Shown here: one piece after another, positions 7,359-14,512 of the stretch | How the letters are laid out: each line of letters opens with the position of its first letter | Numbering within the stretch: position 1 is the first letter of the stretch | DNA from: Pseudomonadota bacterium | Lineage (GTDB): Bacteria; Pseudomonadota; Alphaproteobacteria; Rhizobiales; Xanthobacteraceae | Assembly (NCBI GenBank): GCA_023388935.1 | Contig: JAEWFG010000117.1 | Location: 1-47,193 of the forward strand | Length of the DNA: 47,193 nt | Reading direction: 5' to 3' | Program-made: the position numbers and the translations under genes | Notes under the pieces: model-generated | Told to the model about the DNA's origin: nothing | The model's database searches: none | Seen by the model: the letters and a program-made list of their open reading frames with translations, nothing else

Positions 7359-8741
7359 ATGAAGATGTTATTCGACAACATCAAGGACGAATACGACACC
7401 GACTGGTCCAATATGAGGATCAGGTCCCCGCAGGCCGACGGCGCAAACGTTGCGGCGCAGAAGGCCATCAAGAGCAAGGATATTTACAAGCAGATCGAAG
7501 CCAGGACCAACGTGCCCTGGTGGTTCGTCGCCCTCCTTCATTCACGTGAATCCAGTTTCAACTTCAAGACCTACCTCGGCAACGGCCAGCCGCTCAATCA
7601 GGTCACGACCATCGTTCCGACCGGACGCGGCCCGTTTGCGTCGTTCGTCGACGGCGCCGTGGACGCGCTCGGACTCGAAGGATTTGTCGGCGCACGCGAC
7701 TGGAGCATCGCGAAAACGCTGTTTCGGCTGGAGAAGTACAACGGCTTCGGCTATCGCGGCCGCGGGGTCAACTCGCCCTATCTCTGGTCCGGGTCCAATA
7801 TCTACGGTCCGCCCGAACAAAGGGGCGGCAAATTCACCAGCGACGGATCGTTCAGTTCGGGCGAGGTCGACAAACAACTGGGCACGGCAGTGATCCTCAA
7901 GGCGATGATGGAGCTGGACCCGTCGATCACTTTCGACGGTGCTCCGACGATGCTGAACCAGCTCGAGCCCGAGGACCAGATGGCGCCGCTGGCGCTGTTG
8001 ATGCAGCAATCCCTCAACAAGCTCGGCGCCAATCCGCCCCTGGAGGAAGACGGCATCGTCGGACCGATGACCAAAGCGGCGATCGTGCAATTTCAGCAGC
8101 AGCGCGGCATCAATGCATCCGGGACCCTGGACAGCGTGACAACCGCAGCCATCACGCGTGCCGCGCAACAGTCGGTCGCGCCGGCGGCGGATCTTTCTCC
8201 GATCCTGAAGCGGCTGGAGGATCTGGTGACGACGTTCCGGACGGGTCCGGTAGCAGCGACACCGCCAAACACCCCGGCGCCGGCGGCAAGCGACCCGATC
8301 AGCATGCTCGAACGGCTGATTACGCTCGTCAACAAGAATGGCGGCGCACCCGGAACGACCACGCCGAGCACGCCCGGCACAGCGCCCGTCGATCAGTTGA
8401 AGCAGGTGATCGACCTGTTCAGCGCGCTGCTCAACAAGAACGACAAGCCCGTCCTCGGCCAGGTCAACGGCGCACTCGGCGAGACCATCGGCAAGCTCCT
8501 CGACGGCAAGAAGACCGCGCTCGGCATCGGCGGCTCGCTGATCACCGCGCTGCTCTCTTCGGTGACGGCGAGCCCCGATGCGGGGGGGCTCACCGGACTG
8601 CTCGGGATGATCGTGTCCGCCGTGCCAGGCCTCGGCCAGTTCGCGATGCCGATCTCCCTGGCGCTGACCGCCTGGGGCGTGCTCGGCAAAATGGAGAAGT
8701 GGGCACAAGGCACCGCGCCGCCGCCCAAGCCGACGACCTGA
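7359..8741 (+). CDS. Lysozyme-like protein with peptidoglycan-binding domain
   Basis: A 460-residue protein. Residues about 40-180 resemble a lysozyme family (COG5526-like): a helix QIEARTNVPWWFVALLHSRE with a candidate catalytic Glu64, then NGQPLNQVTTIVPTGRGPF, KYNGFGYR and SPYLWSGSNIYG. Residues about 210-264 form a PG_binding_1 repeat (DGIVGPMTKAAIVQFQQQRG). A Pro/Thr-rich linker and a hydrophobic C-terminus (about 386-447) follow. No N-terminal signal peptide is visible, which is odd for a peptidoglycan hydrolase. A GGGAG ribosome site precedes the ATG. The substrate is presumed peptidoglycan by family. Confidence 0.83.
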   Translation: MKMLFDNIKDEYDTDWSNMRIRSPQADGANVAAQKAIKSKDIYKQIEARTNVPWWFVALLHSRESSFNFKTYLGNGQPLNQVTTIVPTGRGPFASFVDGAVDALGLEGFVGARDWSIAKTLFRLEKYNGFGYRGRGVNSPYLWSGSNIYGPPEQRGGKFTSDGSFSSGEVDKQLGTAVILKAMMELDPSITFDGAPTMLNQLEPEDQMAPLALLMQQSLNKLGANPPLEEDGIVGPMTKAAIVQFQQQRGINASGTLDSVTTAAITRAAQQSVAPAADLSPILKRLEDLVTTFRTGPVAATPPNTPAPAASDPISMLERLITLVNKNGGAPGTTTPSTPGTAPVDQLKQVIDLFSALLNKNDKPVLGQVNGALGETIGKLLDGKKTALGIGGSLITALLSSVTASPDAGGLTGLLGMIVSAVPGLGQFAMPISLALTAWGVLGKMEKWAQGTAPPPKPTT

Positions 8742-8747
8742 GGGCCA

Positions 8748-8762
8748 CCGCGCAAATCGCGG
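8748..8762. terminator. Short hairpin between convergent genes
   Basis: CCGCG (8748-8752) and CGCGG (8758-8762) flank a 5-base CAAAT loop, just behind the stop of the lysozyme-like gene and before the stop of the converging gene. There is no U-tract, so terminator function is only possible. Confidence 0.3.
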
Positions 8763-8768
8763 CGGCGC

Positions 8769-9461
8769 CTACTGACGCAGCATGATCAGGGGATCGGCTG
8801 TATCAGGAACGCGCCGCCACTGCGCGTTGTCGTCGGCCTCGAACTGCCAGACCTCGCCGGCTTTCGACATCAGGATGATCTGGCCGCGCTCGAGCCGCCA
8901 TTGCGTCGGGTTGAACTGCGCGATGGCGGAATCGCATTTCGGCTTGAGGAAGACCTGGAAATTGTCCGGGCTCGCCTCGGTGTTGGTCAGCGTCAGCCCG
9001 CAGACCGGCTGGCCGTTGCCGCGCACCATCGCCCAGTCACCTATCATCTGGTCCATCGATTTGGCCATCGAGCGGGCGGCGACGAGGTCCTGCAGGATGT
9101 AGACGCCCTCGCCCTGCCGCAGGCCCTCGAAGATGCCGGCCTCGACCTCGGTGAAGTCGATCACGGCCTCACCGGTCGCATCCTGCAGCCGGACGATGTC
9201 GAGACCCCTGATGCTCCAGGCCACGATGTCCTTGGTGAAAGGCAGCGCGGTCTTGCAGGCCGGCTCCAGCTCCAGCTTGAAGCCCCGCCCCACGGCATCG
9301 CTCTTGAGCGTGACGACGCAGGTCTTGCTGCGCTCGGTGGTGGAGAGCTCCCACTGCCCGGGCATGTCCTTCTTCAGGGTCGTCGCATCCTGCGCACGCG
9401 CAGTGCCAATCGCGGCAGCACATGCCGCGATGAGGAGTGCAACGACCCGAAGAACGGTCAT
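8769..9461 (-). CDS. Exported protein with two AprI/Inh-type inhibitor domains
   Basis: A 230-residue protein with a signal peptide (LRVVALLIAACAAAIGTARA, then Q). Two similar beta-rich units follow: residues about 33-110 (MPGQWELSTTERSKTCVVTL...WSIRGLDIVRL) and about 140-215 (IGDWAMVRGNGQPVCGLTLT...WRLERGQIILM). Each begins with a G-x-W motif and a CxxxL pattern as in AprI/Inh periplasmic inhibitors of serralysin-type metalloproteases. Two copies in one chain are less usual than one. Its ATG overlaps the stop of the upstream dehydrogenase gene (TGATG), so it is translationally coupled as the last gene of the ABC operon. The inhibitor role is by family only. Confidence 0.78.
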   Translation of the reverse strand: MTVLRVVALLIAACAAAIGTARAQDATTLKKDMPGQWELSTTERSKTCVVTLKSDAVGRGFKLELEPACKTALPFTKDIVAWSIRGLDIVRLQDATGEAVIDFTEVEAGIFEGLRQGEGVYILQDLVAARSMAKSMDQMIGDWAMVRGNGQPVCGLTLTNTEASPDNFQVFLKPKCDSAIAQFNPTQWRLERGQIILMSKAGEVWQFEADDNAQWRRVPDTADPLIMLRQ

Positions 9462-10450
9462 CAGCGTCCCTTGAACGGCGTTTCCGCGACCGGCGTCAGC
9501 GGCGCCTTGCCGGCGAACCAGGACTTGAGGTTGTCGACCACGAGCTGGTCCATCGCGTTGCGCGTCACCACCGAGGCCGAGCCGATATGCGGCAGCAGCA
9601 CGACGTTCTGCATGGTCTTGAGTTCGTCAGGCACATTCGGCTCGGCCGCGAACACGTCGAGGCCGGCGGCAAGGATGGTGCCGGACTGCAGCGCCTGGAC
9701 CAGCGCCGGCTCGTCGACCACGGAGCCGCGCGCAACGTTGATGAGCACACCGCGCGGGCCGAGCGCCTTCAGCACCTCGGCGTTGATCATCTTGTTGGTG
9801 CTGGCGCCGCCGGGCACGATCACCATCAGTGTATCCACCGCCTTCGCCATCTCGATCAGGTCGGGATAGTGCTTGTAGGTGACGTCCTTGGACGGATTGC
9901 GGGAATGGTAGACCACCGGCATCAGCGAAGCGTCGAGCCGGCGCGCGATCGCCTGGCCGATTCGGCCCATGCCGACGATGCCGACCTTGCGGTCGCGCAG
10001 CGAGCCGACGCTCAGGGGATAGTTCTGCGTCTGCCAGAGCCCGGAGCGCACGTAGCGGTCGGCCTTGATGAATTCGCGCAAGGTGGAAATTAGCAGGCCC
10101 ATCGCGACATCGGCGACCTCTTCGGTCAACACGTCGGGCGTGTTGGTGACGATGATGTTGTGCTCGGCCGCATATTTGGCATCGATGTGGTCGTAGCCGA
10201 CACCAAAGCCCGCCACCATCTCGATCTTCGGCAGTTGCGACAGCGAATCCTTGTCGGCGCGGACCGTGTGATAGGTCACCGCCACGCCGCGGATTTTTTC
10301 ACGGATCGCCGGCGTCAGCCGTTCGAGATCGCCGCGCGTCTCGGCCTTGTGCACGACGAAATGATCGGAAAAACCGTTCTCGAGGATCGGCCGCACCGGC
10401 CCATAGATCAGGAGGTCGATCTTTTCTGACGAAATCGAACCGGTGGTCAT
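9461..10450 (-). CDS. D-isomer-specific 2-hydroxyacid dehydrogenase
   Basis: A 329-residue NAD(P)-dependent enzyme interconverting a 2-keto acid and a D-2-hydroxy acid (glyoxylate/hydroxypyruvate reductase group). It shows the nucleotide-binding loop GMGRIGQAIARRL and the catalytic triad contexts: Arg in INVARGSVVDE, Glu in LDVFAAEPNVP and His in LLPHIGSAS. A basic HSRNPSK after the second strand favours NADP(H). The ATG overlaps the permease stop by one base (TGATG), tying it to the ABC importer operon. The substrate is not determined by the sequence. Confidence 0.9.
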   Translation of the reverse strand: MTTGSISSEKIDLLIYGPVRPILENGFSDHFVVHKAETRGDLERLTPAIREKIRGVAVTYHTVRADKDSLSQLPKIEMVAGFGVGYDHIDAKYAAEHNIIVTNTPDVLTEEVADVAMGLLISTLREFIKADRYVRSGLWQTQNYPLSVGSLRDRKVGIVGMGRIGQAIARRLDASLMPVVYHSRNPSKDVTYKHYPDLIEMAKAVDTLMVIVPGGASTNKMINAEVLKALGPRGVLINVARGSVVDEPALVQALQSGTILAAGLDVFAAEPNVPDELKTMQNVVLLPHIGSASVVTRNAMDQLVVDNLKSWFAGKAPLTPVAETPFKGR

Positions 10451-11268
10451 CAGCTATCCTTTCCAAGCGCGCTTTCATGCCAGCGCCGCAGCAACAAATG
10501 CGAAATTACCGCCAGCATCCCATAGATGACAATCCCGGCCAGCGACAGCAAAAGCAGCGCCGCGAACATGCGGGGTATGTTCAACCGATAGCCTGACTCG
10601 GCGATCCTGTAGGCGAGCCCGGAGCCGGCGCCGGCGGTACCCGCCGCGATCTCGGCCACCACCGCGCCGATCAGCGACAGGCCGCCGGCAATGCGCAGGC
10701 CACCGAGAATATAGGGCAGCGCGGCTGGCAGCTTCAGAAGGCGCAGCGTCTGCGGCGGCGAAGCGCCGTAGAGCTGGAACAGCCCGGCGAGATTGCGGTC
10801 GACCGAATTCAGCCCAAGCGTGGTGTTGGACAGCACCGGGAAGAAGGCGACGATGAAAGCGCACGCGACGACCGCCGTCTGCTGCTCCAGATAGATCAGG
10901 AGCAGCGGCGCGATCGCGATCACCGGCGTCACCTGGAGCACGACGGCATAGGGGAACAGCGAATATTCCACCCATTTCGACTGGTTGAACATCAGCGCCA
11001 GCGCGATGCCGCCGATGCTGGCTGCCACAAAACCTTCAAGCGTGGTCAGCAGCGTGGTGGCGAGCGATTGCGAAAGCACCGCCCAATCCTTGATCAGCGT
11101 CAGAAAGATGACGGAGGGGGCCGGCAGCACGTAAGGCGGGATGTCCTTGATGCGGACCACGAGTTCCCAGGCCAGGAGTCCAGCGGCGAACACGATAACG
11201 GGAAGCACGAAACGCATAACGCGTTGCGCACCGGACGGCGTGGCGGTGACGGAAGGCTGCGCGATCAT
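10450..11268 (-). CDS. ABC transporter permease (NitT/TauT/ThiX type)
   Basis: A 272-residue inner-membrane protein with about six hydrophobic helices and a BPD_transp_1 domain. The EAA-like loop near residues 170-200 reads GLFQLYGASPPQTLRLLKLPAALPYILGGLRI, which contacts the ATPase. The start MIAQPSVTATPSG at 11268 overlaps the ATPase stop by four bases (ATGA), so I preferred it to the much longer upstream reading. Together with the flanking ATPase and binding protein it forms a complete importer. Confidence 0.9.
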   Translation of the reverse strand: MIAQPSVTATPSGAQRVMRFVLPVIVFAAGLLAWELVVRIKDIPPYVLPAPSVIFLTLIKDWAVLSQSLATTLLTTLEGFVAASIGGIALALMFNQSKWVEYSLFPYAVVLQVTPVIAIAPLLLIYLEQQTAVVACAFIVAFFPVLSNTTLGLNSVDRNLAGLFQLYGASPPQTLRLLKLPAALPYILGGLRIAGGLSLIGAVVAEIAAGTAGAGSGLAYRIAESGYRLNIPRMFAALLLLSLAGIVIYGMLAVISHLLLRRWHESALGKDS

Positions 11269-12080
11269 AGCGTCGACTGCCCCGAATAGGACGGTACCAG
11301 CGCGGCCGACACTTTCCGGCAATAGCCGGAATAGGCGGCCGAAGTACGGAACTCCTCGCTGCGAGGTTCGACCGTCTCGATGCGGATATCGGCCTGGATG
11401 CGTCCGGGCCGCGCCGTCATCACTACGATGCGCTGCGACAGATAGACCGATTCGAAAACCGAATGAGTGACGAAGATGACGGTCTTGCCAAGCCCCCGCC
11501 ACAGCGCGAGCAGATCATTGTTGAGGCGAAAGCGCGTGATCTCGTCGAGCGCTGCGAACGGCTCATCCATCAGGAGGATATCGGGATCGGTGACGAGCGC
11601 ACGCGCGAGCGACACCCGCATCTTCATGCCGCCGGATAATTCGCGTGGAAAGGCTTCGGCAAAATCGGCGAGCCCGACACTCGCCAGCGCCTCATCGACC
11701 CGCGCCCGGGCTTCGGCCTTCGGCGTGTGCGCGAGCTTCAGCGGCAGCCGCACGTTTTCGCGCACACTGGTCCATGGCATCAGGGTCGGCTCCTGGAACA
11801 CGAAACCGATGCCGTGGCCCGGCTGCACCTCGCCTTCGTGGCGCGCCACCCGCACCGTGCCTGATGACGGCGTACTGAGACCGGCAATCAGCCGCAGCGC
11901 CGTCGACTTGCCGCAGCCGGACGGACCGAGCAGCGAGATGAATTCGCCCTTGCACACCGCGAGATCAAGCGGGCCAAGCGCCATGACGCCGTTGTCGTAA
12001 ATTTTCGTCACGCCGCGCAGGCTGACGGCGAGAGACGTCAGGCCGGCCTCGAATCCGGACGATGCCACGCTCTCGATCAT
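11265..12080 (-). CDS. ABC transporter ATPase (NitT/TauT/ThiZ type)
   Basis: A 271-residue cytoplasmic ATPase. Walker A is GPSGCGKST, the Q-loop is FVFQEP, the signature is LSGGMKMRVSLARAL (with KM instead of the usual RQ), Walker B is ILLMDEPFAALDE and the switch is VTHSVFE. It powers the importer formed with the downstream permease and the upstream binding protein. The ATG at 12080 (MIESVASSGFEAG) is the first convincing start; the frame stays open upstream, but that part runs across the intergenic hairpin and the antisense of the binding-protein gene. Confidence 0.92.
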   Translation of the reverse strand: MIESVASSGFEAGLTSLAVSLRGVTKIYDNGVMALGPLDLAVCKGEFISLLGPSGCGKSTALRLIAGLSTPSSGTVRVARHEGEVQPGHGIGFVFQEPTLMPWTSVRENVRLPLKLAHTPKAEARARVDEALASVGLADFAEAFPRELSGGMKMRVSLARALVTDPDILLMDEPFAALDEITRFRLNNDLLALWRGLGKTVIFVTHSVFESVYLSQRIVVMTARPGRIQADIRIETVEPRSEEFRTSAAYSGYCRKVSAALVPSYSGQSTL

Positions 12081-12122
12081 CGACGGACGATTGTTGTTGG
12101 GTCGTGGCGAACGGCGGTGCTC

Positions 12123-12145
12123 ACCTCTCCCCAACGGGGAGAGGT
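12123..12145. repeat. Palindromic repeat inside the ABC operon
   Basis: ACCTCTCCCC (12123-12132) and GGGGAGAGGT (12136-12145) flank a three-base AAC loop. The perfect 10-bp GC-rich stem lies in the gap between the binding-protein and ATPase genes. It resembles a dispersed intergenic element of Bradyrhizobium-like genomes and could protect or attenuate the message so that the binding protein is made in excess. Confidence 0.7.
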
Positions 12146-12184
12146 AAGCGACGCCGACGTACCTTGGTTCAATCTCAGCATGCG

Positions 12185-13207
12185 CTACGGCTTGCTCGGG
12201 CGCAGCTCGACACCGACGCCCTTGTTGACGAAGCGCAGCGTGTAGGACTTGCGGAAGTCGAGATCGGGCTTCACGACACCCGCCTTCACCATCTTGCTGA
12301 AGAAGGAGGCATAGCGCTCGTCGCTCATCGCGCCGATGCCGTCTTTCAACGACTCGCCGGAATCGACGATGCCGTATTCCTTCATCTTGGCGACGGAATA
12401 AGCAAGCAGCTCGTCGGTCATCTCCGGATTGAGCTTCTTGATCATGGCATTGCCGGCGGAATTGTCGCCGTAGATGTAATTGTACCAGCCGATCATGGAG
12501 GCATCGACGAAGCGCTGCACCAGGTCGGGCTTCTTCTCGACCACATCGCGGCGGGTCTCGATCAGGGTCGAATAAGTGTTGAAGCCGGAATCGGCGAGCA
12601 GCAGCACGTTCGGCTTGAAGCCGGCCGCCTTCTCCACCGCGAAGGGCTCGGAGGTGACGTAGCCCTGCATCGCGCTCTTGGGGTTGGCGATAAAGGGCTG
12701 CGGATTGAAGTTGTAGGGGCGGACGTTCTTCTCGCTGAAACCATATTCGGATTTCAACCACTGGAAATAGCTGGTCATGCCGTCCTTGGAGACGAACAGC
12801 GTCAGCGGCTTGAGGTCCTCGATCTTGGTAACCTTTGCATCGGGGTGCGTCAGCATCACCTGCGGATCCTTCTGGAAGACCGCGGCGATGGTCACGACCG
12901 GGGCGTCATTCGCCACCGCGTCGAACGACATCAGCGTGTTCGCGGCCATGAAGAAATCGATCTTGCCGGCGATCAGCAGCATCCGGTTGTTCTCGTTCGG
13001 ACCGCCAGGGACAATGGTGACGTCGAGCCCGTAGCGCTTGTAGGTGCCGTCGGCGACTGCCTGGAAGAAGCCGCCATGCTCGGCCTCGGCGACCCAGTTG
13101 GTGCCGAAGGAGACCTTATCCAGCGTCTCGGCGCGCGCCGGGACGACCGAGACAAAAGCGGCTATGAAGCCCGCCGTTAACGCTCGCCGCAGATGGGAGG
13201 GGATCAT
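12185..13207 (-). CDS. ABC transporter substrate-binding protein (NMT1/THI5-like)
   Basis: A 340-residue periplasmic protein with a signal peptide (LRRALTAGFIAAFVSVVPARA, then ETLDKVSFGTNW). The opening strand VSFGTNWVAEAEHGGFF, VTIVPGGPNENN, IDFFMAANTLMSFD and the mid-region DSGFNTYSTLIETRRDVVEKKPDLVQRF are typical of NMT1/ThiY/SsuA binding proteins for small N- or S-containing organics. It is the first gene of the five-gene operon. A divergent creatininase-family amidohydrolase suggests a cyclic amide or pyrimidine-type ligand, but this is inference. Three 15-bp tandem repeats precede the start. Confidence 0.9.
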   Translation of the reverse strand: MIPSHLRRALTAGFIAAFVSVVPARAETLDKVSFGTNWVAEAEHGGFFQAVADGTYKRYGLDVTIVPGGPNENNRMLLIAGKIDFFMAANTLMSFDAVANDAPVVTIAAVFQKDPQVMLTHPDAKVTKIEDLKPLTLFVSKDGMTSYFQWLKSEYGFSEKNVRPYNFNPQPFIANPKSAMQGYVTSEPFAVEKAAGFKPNVLLLADSGFNTYSTLIETRRDVVEKKPDLVQRFVDASMIGWYNYIYGDNSAGNAMIKKLNPEMTDELLAYSVAKMKEYGIVDSGESLKDGIGAMSDERYASFFSKMVKAGVVKPDLDFRKSYTLRFVNKGVGVELRPSKP

Positions 13208-13221
13208 GATGGCACTCCGTC

Positions 13222-13266
13222 GATCGCTTCTGGGTCAATCGCTTCTGGCCCAATCGCTTCTAGCCC
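13222..13266. repeat. Three 15-bp tandem repeats before the binding-protein gene
   Basis: Copies at 13222-13236, 13237-13251 and 13252-13266 share the core ATCGCTTCT followed by a G/A-G pair. They begin only 15 bases upstream of the binding-protein start codon, in the leader or promoter of the minus-strand operon, and differ from each other at two to four positions. Confidence 0.8.
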
Positions 13267-13376
13267 ATGTGAAGGCAACGCGATAAAACCGCAAGAAGTT
13301 CGGGGACGCGAGCCGGCTTGGCCCGCGTCCCCTGATAACCCCAAACTACGTGACAAATTCGGGCAAAGAAACCTCG

Positions 13377-14183
13377 ATGACGCCTTCCCGCGACTGGACC
13401 GAGATCCGCTGGGCCGATGCCGCCGCGGCGGACGTGTCGCGCTGGATCGCGGTGCTGCCGCTGGCAGCGACCGAGCAGCATGGCCCGCATCTGCCGCTCG
13501 AAACCGACGTGCTGATCGCGGACGCCTATCTGGCACGCGTGCGCGAGCTTCTGCCCGCGCACGTTCCTGCGGCGTTCCTGCCCGTTGAACCAATCGGGAT
13601 TTCCACCGAGCATATCGACTATCCGGGCACGCAGACGTTGCCGACCGACGTCGCGCTGAAGCGATGGACCACGATCGGCGAGGGCGTGGCGCGGCGCGGC
13701 GTGAGGAAGCTCGTCATCATCACCAGCCATGGCGGCAACAGCGCGGCAATGATGCTGGTGGCCCAGGATCTGCGTGCGCATCGAAAACTGTTCGTGGTGA
13801 CGACGTCCTGGTCACGGCTATCGGGCGCGGACAAGTTGTTCCCCGCCGATGAAGTGCGCCACGGCATTCACGGCGGCGCGGTCGAGACCTCGATCATGCT
13901 GGCGCGCTATCCCAAACAGGTACGCGAGGATGCAATCGCGGACTTTCCCGCGAGCAGCATCGCGCTGGAGAAGCAGTATCGCTGGCTGTCGACGCAGCGG
14001 CCCGCGCCATTCGCCTGGCAGGCGCAGGATCTGAACGCCAGCGGCGCGGCCGGCAATGCCACTCTGGCCGTCCCGGAGAAGGGCGAACAGCTGATCGACC
14101 AGGGCGCTCGCGCCTTCTGCGAACTGCTCACCGAGGTCGATAGTTTCGACGTGAACGGGCTTGCCAAGGGCCCTCTCGGCTAG
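13377..14183 (+). CDS. Creatininase-family amidohydrolase
   Basis: A 268-residue metal-dependent hydrolase. The family's metal and active-site motifs are intact: EQHGPHLPLETDVLIA (Glu, His and Asp ligands), STEHIDYPGTQTLP, ITSHGGNSAAM and GIHGGAVETSIML (final Glu). Relatives hydrolyse cyclic or linear amides (creatinine amidohydrolase, the formylaminopyrimidine deformylase ArfB, MftE). The ATG at 13377 gives MTPSRDWTEIRW, a normal N-terminus; a GTG at 13350 is possible. It is transcribed away from the ABC operon, which may deliver its substrate. Confidence 0.88.
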   Translation: MTPSRDWTEIRWADAAAADVSRWIAVLPLAATEQHGPHLPLETDVLIADAYLARVRELLPAHVPAAFLPVEPIGISTEHIDYPGTQTLPTDVALKRWTTIGEGVARRGVRKLVIITSHGGNSAAMMLVAQDLRAHRKLFVVTTSWSRLSGADKLFPADEVRHGIHGGAVETSIMLARYPKQVREDAIADFPASSIALEKQYRWLSTQRPAPFAWQAQDLNASGAAGNATLAVPEKGEQLIDQGARAFCELLTEVDSFDVNGLAKGPLG

Positions 14184-14307
14184 CTCGCATCCTCTTGGAA
14201 TCATTCGGGAAAGAGCCGAGATCCACGATCGCCTCGGTTACATCCGAACCGGACGCGAGGAGTCTCCGTCCAACCGGGCACGTGAGCTAAAACGGACCGC
14301 CTCAACC

Positions 14308-14332
14308 CGACCCATCCGGGTCGTCCCTTTTT
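14308..14332 (+). terminator. Rho-independent terminator of the creatininase gene
   Basis: CGACCC (14308-14313) and GGGTCG (14318-14323) form a 6-bp stem with an ATCC loop, followed shortly by TTTTT at 14328-14332. It lies about 125 bp beyond the stop. The rest of 14184-14512 holds the promoter of the porin operon; I see no other clear element. Confidence 0.65.
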
Positions 14333-14512
14333 GAGCTCCGGGAATTTTGTTGCAGTACCGTCACACAAGGATGCGAACCATCGTGTGAGCGATCCGCGCT
14401 AGCTGCTATTGAGAACCATTCCGAATAAGGTCCATAACAAGCGCAGGGACTTGGGAAGAAAACGCGCCGAACCGCGATCATCTCGCCGGTTCGGGTGATC
14501 GACCGGGACCTG

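Noticed and set aside
12062..13180. Open frame on the plus strand opposite the NMT1-type binding protein
   Set aside because: No domain, atypical composition, and exact overlap with a convincing signal-peptide-bearing gene on the other strand.
14409..14428. Possible Irr/RirA-type iron box (TTGAGAACCATTCCGAATAA) upstream of the porin operon
   Set aside because: Symmetry is only partial (AGAA/TTC) and it differs at several positions from the iron-control consensus I recall. There is no iron-related gene downstream.
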